From Rickettsia typhi (GTDB taxonomy: Bacteria; Pseudomonadota; Alphaproteobacteria; Rickettsiales; UBA1997): a stretch of DNA of 16,301 nucleotides. Numbering within the stretch: the stretch's first letter is position 1; the number at the start of each line of letters is the position of its first letter. Position numbers and translations under genes: made by a program. The stretch lies in assembly GCA_945902255.1 (NCBI GenBank), contig CAMDMO010000023.1, positions 1-16,301 on the forward strand. Direction: 5' to 3'. A model generated the notes under the pieces. The model was not told the DNA's origin. It saw nothing but the letters and a program-made list of their open reading frames with translations, and searched no databases. Of the stretch, positions 1 to 6,851 are shown piece after piece.

Positions 1-678
1 CCCCAGATAAGTCAAATTGCTTCTCAAACCTCTAAACTAAACTATCAAAGGCAAGAAGAACTTTTTAATAAAGGCTTAAGTTCGCGCCGAGATTTTGAGG
101 AAGCTAAAATTGAATATAAGAAACTGTTAGCCGCAGAAGAATCTTCTGCATCAGAATTGGCAGAATCTGAAACCAAACTTTCACGCCAAGAAAATCAAAT
201 AATTTATGCTCCCAAAGATGGCGTAATTTTAAAAGTTTTAGCAGGCGATTCTGCTACAGTTGTTCATTTAGGCGATAAACTTGCAACATTTGCGCCAAAT
301 TTAAGCGATCCTGCGGTCGAAATTTATGTCAGTGGTAATGATATTCCATTGGTAGTAGAAGGCAGAAAAGTGCGTTTGCAATTTGAAGGTTGGCCAATTA
401 TTCAATTTAGCGGCTGGCCCTCAATCGCGGTTGGAACCTTTGGTGGCGTTATTTCTTCAGTTGATTCATCAATTTCTGAAAATGGCAAATTTCGCGTAAT
501 CGTAAAAAAAGATAAAGACGAGAAATGGCCAGATGAAAGATTTTTAAGACATGGCGCAAAGGCGCAGGCTTGGATATTGCTAAATAATGTCAGCTTGGGT
601 TATGAGTTTTGGCGTCAATTAAACAGCTTTCCACCAAGTTTTGATAGTGAATTAAAAGCCGTACAAACAAAAGACTAA
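1..678 (+). CDS. HlyD-family periplasmic adaptor (C-terminal part, 5' end cut by window)
   Basis: The reading frame is open from base 1, so only the last 225 residues are present. Adaptors of this family bridge an inner-membrane exporter (usually an ABC transporter) and a TolC channel in type I secretion. Residues 1-62 of the visible part are charged and helical, with the typical hairpin phrase GLSSRRDFEEAKIEYKK at 25-41. They are followed by the returning half of the lipoyl-like domain (YAPKDGVILKVLAGDS, about 69-84, then VHLGDKLATFAPN) and a beta-barrel part from about 106 with QFEGWP and FSGWPSIAVGTFGG. The last motifs recall adaptors encoded beside peptidase-type ABC exporters; this is from memory. 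A TTG at 157 lies inside the coiled coil and is not the true start. The stop is 18 nt before the TolC-like gene, so the two are probably cotranscribed. The exporter itself should lie upstream of the window. Family call is confident; the substrate is unknown. Confidence 0.88.
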   Translation, partial: PQISQIASQTSKLNYQRQEELFNKGLSSRRDFEEAKIEYKKLLAAEESSASELAESETKLSRQENQIIYAPKDGVILKVLAGDSATVVHLGDKLATFAPNLSDPAVEIYVSGNDIPLVVEGRKVRLQFEGWPIIQFSGWPSIAVGTFGGVISSVDSSISENGKFRVIVKKDKDEKWPDERFLRHGAKAQAWILLNNVSLGYEFWRQLNSFPPSFDSELKAVQTKD

Positions 679-696
679 TCAAATAAAGGTCATTAG

Positions 697-2100
697 ATGA
701 AACGCAAAATTGGATCAGTTTTTATAATATTATTTTTAAATCTTGGCGGCGTTGAACTTGCCGAAGCTTCGACTGAGAAAAAGCTATCACATCATGAAGT
801 AGTAACCTCTGTTAACAAAAATTATCCACAGATTTTGTCTTATTATGAAAAAGTAAATGCTGCAGAAGGAACGGCACTAGGATCTCTTGGATTTTTTGAC
901 ATCAAGTTAAAGCAAAACTATAACGACAAAAGTCGAGGTTTTTATGATGGAAAAACTACTGACACTTTACTCGAAAAAGAGTTAGGCTTTATGAGTAGCA
1001 AAATTTATGGTGGTTATCGCAAATCTTTTGGCAGCTTCCCTGATTATGAAGGAGCCTCACGCACCAATGATGGCGGCGAATATCGTGCGGGAGCTAGATT
1101 TTCTTTACTAAAAGATAGCTCAATTGATAAAAACCGACTTGGTATAATTTTATCAAATCTTGGAGTTAATGAAAGTAAAATTCAGCTCGAAAGAATTAAA
1201 AAAGAAATTGAGCGCGACGCAACAAAAGCTTATTGGAAGTGGATTGCCTCATCAAAAGTTTTTCACATTTACGAAGATCTTTATCACCTTTCAGTTAAAC
1301 GCCAGATGCAACTTGAAGAAAAATTAAAAAAAGGAGATGTTGCCGAAATTATAGTTACAGAAAATAGAAAAAATATTTTACGGCGCAAAAGCGCTCTAGT
1401 AAAGGCTCGTCAAGACTTTGAAAATTCAGCAATTTATCTTTCGCTTTTTTGGCGCGGCGAAAATGGCGCTCCAATTGTTCCAAAACAAAATCAGGTTCCA
1501 GAAATCCATTTTTCACTTCATGAAATTGAAAATTCTCAGAGCATTAAAGATCTAGAAATAGCACTTTCAAAACGACCAGAATTAAGAATTTTAAAAATTC
1601 AAAAAGAGCAAAATTCTAGCCAGTTAAAATATGCGGAGAATCTTTTTAAACCTCAGCTAGATGTTGATGTTGGTGCTTCAAAAGATTTAGGAAATGGTTC
1701 AGCGTCAAGGGCTCAGGCCAATAATTATGTTGGATTAGATTTTTCAATCCCACTTCAACAGCGCGAAGCACGCGGAAAAACTGCCGAATATGAATCAAAA
1801 TTAAAATCTCTAAAATATGAGCAGCAACTTTTAGAAGAAAAGATTAAGGCAGAACTTGAGCAAATTAAAATTCAAATCAGCAGTATTATCGAAATGCATC
1901 ACAATCTTTTGGAAGAAGCCAAGTTAGCTGATTTGCTAGAAAATTCAGAACGCGAAAAATTCAAACACGGCGCCAGCAATTTCTTTTTAGTAAATTTGCG
2001 CGAACAAGACACCGCAGCTTCAAAAGCGGCAGTGATTGAAATGTATGAAAAATATCAAAGCGCTTTAGCTGATTACAAAATGGCAGTATTTTTGGAATGA
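697..2100 (+). CDS. TolC-family outer-membrane channel protein
   Basis: This 467-residue protein has the length and make-up of the outer membrane efflux protein (OEP/TolC) family, which forms trimeric outer-membrane and periplasmic tunnels for type I secretion or efflux. Residues 1-24 form a signal peptide (basic start MKRK, hydrophobic core, cleavage probably after ELAEA). The rest alternates short beta-rich stretches (about 75-140, ending GEYRAGARFSLLKDSS, and 325-355) with long charged helices (about 155-250 and 360-465), as expected for the two OEP halves. The start at 697 is supported by an AAGG seven bases upstream and by the signal peptide directly after it. It follows the adaptor gene by 18 nt, which favours a dedicated type I export role over general drug efflux. 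No specific gene symbol is justified. The stop codon overlaps an ATG (ATGA) that opens a short frame judged spurious. Confidence 0.9.
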   Translation: MKRKIGSVFIILFLNLGGVELAEASTEKKLSHHEVVTSVNKNYPQILSYYEKVNAAEGTALGSLGFFDIKLKQNYNDKSRGFYDGKTTDTLLEKELGFMSSKIYGGYRKSFGSFPDYEGASRTNDGGEYRAGARFSLLKDSSIDKNRLGIILSNLGVNESKIQLERIKKEIERDATKAYWKWIASSKVFHIYEDLYHLSVKRQMQLEEKLKKGDVAEIIVTENRKNILRRKSALVKARQDFENSAIYLSLFWRGENGAPIVPKQNQVPEIHFSLHEIENSQSIKDLEIALSKRPELRILKIQKEQNSSQLKYAENLFKPQLDVDVGASKDLGNGSASRAQANNYVGLDFSIPLQQREARGKTAEYESKLKSLKYEQQLLEEKIKAELEQIKIQISSIIEMHHNLLEEAKLADLLENSEREKFKHGASNFFLVNLREQDTAASKAAVIEMYEKYQSALADYKMAVFLE

Positions 2101-2114
2101 AAAACCAATTAAGG

Positions 2115-2147
2115 AAAGAAAAAAAGGAAAAGGGGTCTGACCCCTTT
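2115..2147 (-). terminator. GC-stem hairpin plus T-run, likely terminator of the sdhA-cca operon
   Basis: Bases 2129-2147 are a perfect 19-bp palindrome (AAAGGGGTCTGACCCCTTT, 9-bp arms around one base). Read on the minus strand, the stem is followed by TTTTCC and a seven-T run, the classic layout of an intrinsic terminator. It lies about 140 nt past the cca stop. On the plus strand only three T follow the stem, so it may stop tolC transcripts weakly. The GGGGTC/GACCCC core also resembles REP-like dispersed repeats, so both readings are possible. Confidence 0.55.
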
Positions 2148-2285
2148 GAAAAATATTTTAACCTAGTCTCAAGATTTTGGGGTCAAGGGGTTTGGAAGAT
2201 TTGCCCGTTGGGGGCGATGAGAAAGTCACGCCCAGCTGAGAATAAACAAGTCCTATGGGTAAATTACTTAAGCGTCACCGTGGTT
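2129..2285. repeat. GC-rich intergenic segment with palindromes, possible REP-like or inserted element
   Basis: Between the convergent tolC-like and cca genes lies a stretch that does not match its surroundings. By hand count 53 of 110 bases at 2171-2280 are G or C, against 16 of 60 in neighbouring cca sequence at 2341-2400. It contains the 9+9 palindrome at 2129-2147 and shorter inverted pairs (GGGCG 2212-2216 with CGCCC 2229-2233; GCCC 2203-2206 with GGGC 2212-2215). No convincing gene or tRNA fold was found. A dispersed repeat or a remnant of inserted DNA is the best guess; one copy in this window cannot prove repetition. Confidence 0.4.
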
Positions 2286-2288
2286 ATT

Positions 2289-3506
2289 CTAGCTCTTTAT
2301 CTTTGACTTCAAAAATTTAATTAAATCAATCTTACTAGGCTTAAAGTTATTTTTTATCCAAAATATTTTTGCCTTCATCAAAAACTCTCCAACCATTTCC
2401 CTTTCAAGACCACAAGCCTTAACATCATCGCCATTTATAGGAAAAATTGGTAAAATAAAGTCATCGATTAACTTGAAGGTGTTTTTTATTTTCAAAGCAT
2501 CATTTTCTGTAAAATCCCTCACCAACTTTACTAAAAAAATATCTCTAACTAAATTTTTTTCAAAAAAAGCTAGAGACTCAATAATATCGCGATCTTCAAA
2601 ATTATTTTTTGATAAAAATTCAAAATATTTTTTATTTTTGCTTGAAAAATTTAAGCGTGAAAATATTTCTTTAAAAGAGGTTTTTGAGCTAGCAATTAAA
2701 AGAAAAAACTTCAAATAATCTTCGAATTTTATCTGCAATTTTTCTTCCAGATCAGATATTTTTTTCAGATTATCAATATTAAATTTATCCAAAAAAAGCT
2801 CTTCTCTAATTTTAAAATCTTCCAAAGACTTAAAAAACTTTATTGCATCTGAGTTTTTAGCATTTGAAAAAACTTTAAAAATTTCACCCCTAATGCGATC
2901 ACTCGATAAAAACTTTATATTTTCTTTTTGCAAAATACAGGCTTTTAACCCTTTATCATCAAGCTCTGCGGCATAATTACAGCTAAAACGAAAAAAGCGT
3001 AAAATTCTCAAAAAATCTTCTTCTATTCTTTGCGAAGCATCGCCAATAAATTTTACTTTTCGATTTTCTAGATCAGAAATTCCATCAAAATAGTCATAAA
3101 GCAAACCTTTAGAGTCTAAATATAAGGCATTAATTGTAAAATCTCTGCGCGCTGCATCAAAAAAATAATCATCAACAAATTCAACAACTGCGTGGCGCCC
3201 ATCCGTCTTTAAATCTTTTCGTAAAGTTGTAATTTCGAAGTTTTTATTATTTACTATCGCAGTAACCGTACCATGTTTTAAGCCAGTTGGTATCGCTTTT
3301 AAATTATTATTTTTTAAGATTTTTATTATTTCTTCCGGCAAAACTTTGGTAGCAAAATCAAAATCATTAATTTTTTTATTAAGCAATAAATCTCTAACGC
3401 AGCCACCAACCAAGCGGATTTGTCCATCAAATATTTTAAAAATTAATTTTATTTCTTCTGGAAATTCTGTAATTAATTCTGGATGTGAAAAAATTTTTGC
3501 CTTCAT
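2289..3506 (-). CDS. cca: CCA tRNA nucleotidyltransferase (class II)
   Basis: The 405-residue product belongs to the class II nucleotidyltransferases that build or repair the 3' CCA of tRNAs, a cytoplasmic and normally essential step. Visible signatures are GGCVRD at 34-39, the metal-binding pair D48 and D50 in NDFDFAT, the RRDFTINAL motif at 120-128, and EDFLRILRFFRF at 163-174, followed by DRIRGEIFKVF. Length is normal for alphaproteobacterial versions. The ATG at 3506 is preferred over one at 3548, because the latter would run 38 nt into lpxI and the family begins near the KIFSHPE segment. It lies 4 nt after the lpxI stop and is the last gene of the six-gene minus-strand operon. Poly(A) polymerase (PcnB) is the main alternative, but the length and motifs fit CCA addition better. 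The last few codons abut the GC-rich segment downstream. Confidence 0.93.
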   Translation of the reverse strand: MKAKIFSHPELITEFPEEIKLIFKIFDGQIRLVGGCVRDLLLNKKINDFDFATKVLPEEIIKILKNNNLKAIPTGLKHGTVTAIVNNKNFEITTLRKDLKTDGRHAVVEFVDDYFFDAARRDFTINALYLDSKGLLYDYFDGISDLENRKVKFIGDASQRIEEDFLRILRFFRFSCNYAAELDDKGLKACILQKENIKFLSSDRIRGEIFKVFSNAKNSDAIKFFKSLEDFKIREELFLDKFNIDNLKKISDLEEKLQIKFEDYLKFFLLIASSKTSFKEIFSRLNFSSKNKKYFEFLSKNNFEDRDIIESLAFFEKNLVRDIFLVKLVRDFTENDALKIKNTFKLIDDFILPIFPINGDDVKACGLEREMVGEFLMKAKIFWIKNNFKPSKIDLIKFLKSKIKS

Positions 3507-3510
3507 AAAC

Positions 3511-4347
3511 TTAAACCACGGTAAGAAACAAGCCCAACTCATCAGCAACTTTTATCACTTCTTCTTTTTCCAAAACCAAAGTAGAATTAGCTTGAATTGC
3601 AATTCCCTTTATTCCCGCTTCAAAAGAATTTTTAATTGTTGCAACGCCAATTGTTGGCAAATCAGCCTTACCACTTTGATTACGCTTTTTTAATTTTACC
3701 AAAACAGCATTTTCTTTGTAATTTACTGGTAAATTTTTACATCTTTTAATCATCTCATCGGTGCCTTCTAATGCCTCAATTGCAATAATCTGTTTTTGCG
3801 CTATAACCATCGATTGACCAACATCAAAACGAGAAAAATGTTTGATTGCCTCTATGCCAATTTTAATATTTTGTAAATTTTCTTCACTTGGAGAAAGCTT
3901 TGTAAGCGTTGATTTTGTTGATATAACGCAATCTAATAAATCTTCAATTTTTAAAATTTTTAAACCCTCTTTTTCAAAGAATTTAATAACCGCTCTAATA
4001 ACCGCATCATCTCCTAAAATTTTATTCGCCAAAATTTTTGCAAGTAAGATTGCACCTTTTTTATCAACTTTAAGCGATGAAAAATTTGGCTTAGTTACTC
4101 CGCCAATAAAAACTAATTGCTTGATTTCGTTTTTTCTAAGAATTTCAAAAAATCTCTCAATTGCACCATAAGGCAGCATTACAGGATTAAATTCAGAGTA
4201 ATTAATATCATATTTTTCACCTTCCAATAAAAATAATAAAAATTTTCTATTATTTTTTTGAAAACTCTCAATCAACATTTTTGGCAAAACCCCTCTTCCG
4301 GCAAAAATTGCAATTGGCTCAAGATTTATTTTTTTATTATCCAGCAT
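3511..4347 (-). CDS. lpxI: UDP-2,3-diacylglucosamine pyrophosphatase LpxI
   Basis: LpxI hydrolyses UDP-2,3-diacylglucosamine to lipid X and UMP in lipid A synthesis; it is the alphaproteobacterial replacement for LpxH. The 278-residue product shows the family's two parts: an N-terminal domain (IAIFAGRGVLPKM at 12-24, VFIGGVTKPNF at 79-89, GDDAVIRAV at 112-120) and a C-terminal domain (AIEALEGTDEMI at 189-200, DLPTIGVATI at 229-238, GIKGIAIQAN at 245-254). D229 in DLPTIG corresponds by position to the catalytic Asp described for the Caulobacter enzyme (recalled, not aligned here). The start at 4347 overlaps the SDR gene by 11 nt, suggesting translational coupling, and the stop is 4 nt before cca. 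Having this gene implies the organism makes lipid A and hence an LPS-type outer membrane. Identification is firm. Confidence 0.94.
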   Translation of the reverse strand: MLDNKKINLEPIAIFAGRGVLPKMLIESFQKNNRKFLLFLLEGEKYDINYSEFNPVMLPYGAIERFFEILRKNEIKQLVFIGGVTKPNFSSLKVDKKGAILLAKILANKILGDDAVIRAVIKFFEKEGLKILKIEDLLDCVISTKSTLTKLSPSEENLQNIKIGIEAIKHFSRFDVGQSMVIAQKQIIAIEALEGTDEMIKRCKNLPVNYKENAVLVKLKKRNQSGKADLPTIGVATIKNSFEAGIKGIAIQANSTLVLEKEEVIKVADELGLFLTVV

Positions 4348-5092
4348 GGTTTAAACTAGCGCCTCCATCAACAAAAATTATTTGCCCAGTTACAAATTTA
4401 TTATTCAGTAAAAATTCTACCGTTTGCCAAATATTATTTATTTCGCCTTGTTTTTTTAAGGGAATTTTTTGATCTAAGTTTTTTATTCTAATTTCTGCAT
4501 TTTCTTCGCTTAAAATAAAACCAGGAGCAATCGCGTTAACTCTGGTTTGCGGAGCAATCTCTAATGATAGCATTTTAGTAAATTCGGCTAAAAACTTTTT
4601 ACTCAAAAGATAATAAAAATAATTGGTATCAAAACGCGCAATATTTTTATCAACAATATTAATTATTTGAGAATTACTGATATTTTTTTTAATAACATTT
4701 TTAGCAAATTCTTGTGATAAAATAAGTGGAGAAATAAGGTGTAAATTTAGGTTAATCATCAGCTCAGAATCAATGGAATCAAGAAATTTAGACCTATTAA
4801 AAATTGATGCGTTATTAATTAATAAATTCCAATTTGAAAAATTCTTTTTTGTAAAATCTGCTAATTTTTTTGCTTGTTTTACATCTTGTAAATCGCATTG
4901 AAAAATCTCGCAACGAACCGAAAATTCTTTGGTAATTTTTTTAGCTAAATTTTTTGCGGCAAGCTCTGATTTATTGTAGCTAATAATAACATCATATCCC
5001 ATTTTCGCTAGATTTAGCGCAACTTCTCGGCCAATTCTTTTTGCTGCTCCAGTTATTAAAACAGCGCCAATTTCACTAGTTTTTTTCTTCAT
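4337..5092 (-). CDS. SDR-family oxidoreductase, pteridine-reductase/FolM-like
   Basis: A 251-residue short-chain dehydrogenase/reductase with one NAD(P)-binding Rossmann fold. The cofactor loop is TGAAKRIG at 14-21, the structural NNAS is at 93-96, and the catalytic YxxxK is Y161/K165. The position normally held by the catalytic Ser is Asp (D148, in INIVD), 13 residues before Y161. The same D-13-Y-4-K spacing occurs in pteridine reductases such as PTR1 and in FolM-type dihydromonapterin reductases. A pterin or dihydrofolate substrate is therefore a reasonable inference, not proven. The C-terminus (VTGQIIFVDGGASLN) is typical of the family. An ATG at 5092 was chosen over one at 5134, because it directly precedes the first strand and shortens the overlap with obgE from 59 to 17 nt. 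It overlaps lpxI by 11 nt at the other end. 3-oxoacyl-ACP reductase (FabG) is less likely given the missing Ser. Confidence 0.82.
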   Translation of the reverse strand: MKKKTSEIGAVLITGAAKRIGREVALNLAKMGYDVIISYNKSELAAKNLAKKITKEFSVRCEIFQCDLQDVKQAKKLADFTKKNFSNWNLLINNASIFNRSKFLDSIDSELMINLNLHLISPLILSQEFAKNVIKKNISNSQIINIVDKNIARFDTNYFYYLLSKKFLAEFTKMLSLEIAPQTRVNAIAPGFILSEENAEIRIKNLDQKIPLKKQGEINNIWQTVEFLLNNKFVTGQIIFVDGGASLNHAG

Positions 5093-6101
5093 TTCTATGT
5101 TCTTCAATTTTTTTATAAAGCTCACGCAAGACATCTTTAACGCCCTTGCTGGTAGCTCCTGAAATTGTAAAAATTTTTGCTTTTTTATTTCCCTCTTTTT
5201 TAAAGAAATCTTTTAATTTTTTAGTTTTTTCTTTGATTTCTTCATCACTTAAAAGATCAATTTTATTAATCGCGACAACTTCTGGCTTGTCTAAAAGCTC
5301 TGGGCTGTAGTTTTCAAGCTCTTCATGAATAATGCGATAATTTTCAACAATATCTTCCGACGATCCATCAATTAAATGCAAAAGCACACCACATCTTTCA
5401 ACATGCTTTAAAAAACGATCTCCCAAACCCTTGCCTTCGCTAGCTCCTCTAATTAATCCAGGAATATCTGCCAAGACAAATTCATGATTATCAATATAAA
5501 CCACTCCTAATTGTGGTTTAATTGTGGTAAAAGGATAATCAGCAATTTTTGGTTTAGCGCGAGTTGTAGCGGCGAGAAATGTTGATTTTCCTGCGTTAGG
5601 CAAACCAAGCAATCCGGCATCTGATAATAGTTTTAATTTTAATTTTACCCAAATTTTTTCACCTTCTTCTCCAATTTGCGCATGAGTTGGAGCCTGATTG
5701 ATTGAACTTTTAAAATTACTATTACCCAAACCACCTCTTCCACCTTTAGCAATAACAACTCTTTGACCATGAGTTGTCATATCAGCCAAAATTTCATTTT
5801 CATTTTCCGACACAACTTCGGTGCCTAATGGAACTTTTAAAACAAGATCTTCGCCAGATAATCCGCTGCGATTTGCACCATGTCCGCGTATTCCACTTTT
5901 TGCAATAAATTGCTGTTGGAAACGAAAATCAATTAGAGTGTTTAAATCTTTTACGCATTCAAAAATAATGCTAGCACCTCGTCCGCCGTCTCCTCCGTCA
6001 GGGCCGCCATGTGAAATAAATTTTTCACGCCTAAAACTAGAAGCGCCGTTTCCGCCATTTCCAGCTTGTAAATATATTTTTGCTTCATCAATAAATTGCA
6101 T
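5076..6101 (-). CDS. obgE: Obg-family GTPase (ribosome assembly and stress)
   Basis: The 341-residue protein has the two standard domains of Obg/CgtA. The glycine-rich OBG fold covers about 1-160 (AGNGGNGASSFRREKF, HGGPDGGDGGRG, GLGNSNFKSS). The GTPase domain shows G1 GLPNAGKST at 166-174, G2 region FTT at 191-193, G3 DIPG at 212-215, G4 NKID at 279-282 and G5 SGA at 314-316. The C-terminal OCT-type extension seen in some homologues is absent or minimal, as in many alphaproteobacteria. Obg GTPases bind the 50S subunit late in assembly and link growth to guanine nucleotide levels. The gene begins 3 nt after the IMPase-like gene stop and overlaps the SDR gene by 17 nt, within the same operon. 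All nucleotide-binding motifs are intact, so an active enzyme is expected. Confidence 0.97.
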   Translation of the reverse strand: MQFIDEAKIYLQAGNGGNGASSFRREKFISHGGPDGGDGGRGASIIFECVKDLNTLIDFRFQQQFIAKSGIRGHGANRSGLSGEDLVLKVPLGTEVVSENENEILADMTTHGQRVVIAKGGRGGLGNSNFKSSINQAPTHAQIGEEGEKIWVKLKLKLLSDAGLLGLPNAGKSTFLAATTRAKPKIADYPFTTIKPQLGVVYIDNHEFVLADIPGLIRGASEGKGLGDRFLKHVERCGVLLHLIDGSSEDIVENYRIIHEELENYSPELLDKPEVVAINKIDLLSDEEIKEKTKKLKDFFKKEGNKKAKIFTISGATSKGVKDVLRELYKKIEEHRNEEKN

Positions 6102-6104
6102 ATC

Positions 6105-6845
6105 TTATAAATTAAAATCGATCAAACCATTGGTTGTAAAAATTGTTTTTTCATTTTCAAAAACCTTGCCACCAGCTTCACGAGCTAGCAAGAAAAATGG
6201 CCTCAAAAGTTCACAATTTTTATTTTGAAATATAGCAGCCTCAACTCTTGAAGCAGCTAGGTAAGCAATTTCAAGAGTTCTACATCCATAAGAGCGATAG
6301 GATGGTTTTTCTTTAGCTTTTTTCATTAATTCTTCGCTAAGTAAATTTTGATCTTCACTTGCAATAATTGCTGCATCATTAATTCCTCTTTTTGAAACGC
6401 GAATACGGCGATTATTTAAGAAGGCTCCAAAACCCTTCTCACAATAAAATAATTCTCCACCAACTAATTTGTGAACTGCAACCGAAATAGATTCTTTTTG
6501 ACCATTTTCATTTAAATGTTCAAGAGCAATAGCAACCGTAAAATCAGAGCCAGAGTGAATCAAATTATTAAATCCATCAATTGCAAAAATAATGTAGGTA
6601 TATTCTGCATTTTGATTTTTGATTACTTTTTGTCCGTCAGAAAAAATTATATTATAATCTGGCCTAGCTTTAAGAAGCTCTCCCGCTAAATCTTGCTTTA
6701 TTTTATTGTAACAAGCGTTACCAAATTTATTGGCCGACATTGTGTTGGTTTGCAAATTTTCTAGCTCAATAAAATCACGCGTCATGCGCGCTGTGGCTTT
6801 TTCAATTGCTTTAATAATGATGTTTAAATTTGCACTATATCTCAT
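6105..6845 (-). CDS. Inositol monophosphatase (SuhB)-family protein lacking metal ligands
   Basis: The 246-residue protein is recognisably of the IMPase/SuhB family from its scaffold: RDFIELENLQ at 23-32, HSGSDFTVAIALEH at 97-110, GELFYCEKGFGAFLNNRRI at 130-148, LEIAYLAASRVEAAI at 191-205 and LLAREAGG at 219-226. The catalytic positions are changed. The usual D-P-x-D-G-T is F87-A-I-D90-G-F, so the first Asp is gone; the G/S-E-E site is FSDG at 68-71; and the late W-D pair is E212-L213. Loss of several Mg2+ ligands makes phosphatase activity improbable, yet the frame is intact and the core conserved. Escherichia coli SuhB has a role in rRNA antitermination independent of catalysis, so a regulatory role is conceivable; that is inference. 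It sits 6 nt after sdhA and 3 nt before obgE. Early gene decay is the alternative. Confidence 0.8.
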   Translation of the reverse strand: MRYSANLNIIIKAIEKATARMTRDFIELENLQTNTMSANKFGNACYNKIKQDLAGELLKARPDYNIIFSDGQKVIKNQNAEYTYIIFAIDGFNNLIHSGSDFTVAIALEHLNENGQKESISVAVHKLVGGELFYCEKGFGAFLNNRRIRVSKRGINDAAIIASEDQNLLSEELMKKAKEKPSYRSYGCRTLEIAYLAASRVEAAIFQNKNCELLRPFFLLAREAGGKVFENEKTIFTTNGLIDFNL

Positions 6846-6851
6846 GTATAT

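Noticed and set aside
2150..2290. tRNA, tmRNA or RNase P-like RNA in the GC-rich segment
   Set aside because: No cloverleaf, T-loop or known consensus could be drawn; only short hairpins are seen.
2097..2306. Plus-strand 69-codon frame overlapping the tolC-like stop by ATGA
   Set aside because: It runs through the palindrome (read as KGSDPF) and the GC-rich segment, has no convincing Shine-Dalgarno and resembles no family; the overlap is most likely chance.
2255..2320. Plus-strand 21-residue frame starting MGKLLKRHRG
   Set aside because: Very short, no ribosome binding site, and its 3' half is antisense to the end of cca.
2473..2718. Plus-strand frame antisense to cca
   Set aside because: Low-complexity Lys/Phe/Ser composition is the mirror of AT-rich coding on the other strand; the cca frame carries real motifs.
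3507..3548. Longer cca start at 3548
   Set aside because: The extra MLMSWACFLPWFKF is the reverse-frame reading of the lpxI end; the 3506 ATG fits the operon spacing.
3842..4171. Plus-strand frame antisense to lpxI
   Set aside because: No family resemblance; lpxI on the opposite strand is clear.
5821..6228. Plus-strand 135-codon frame antisense to obgE and the IMPase-like gene
   Set aside because: Its Pro/Pro-rich part is just the complement of the glycine-rich OBG domain.
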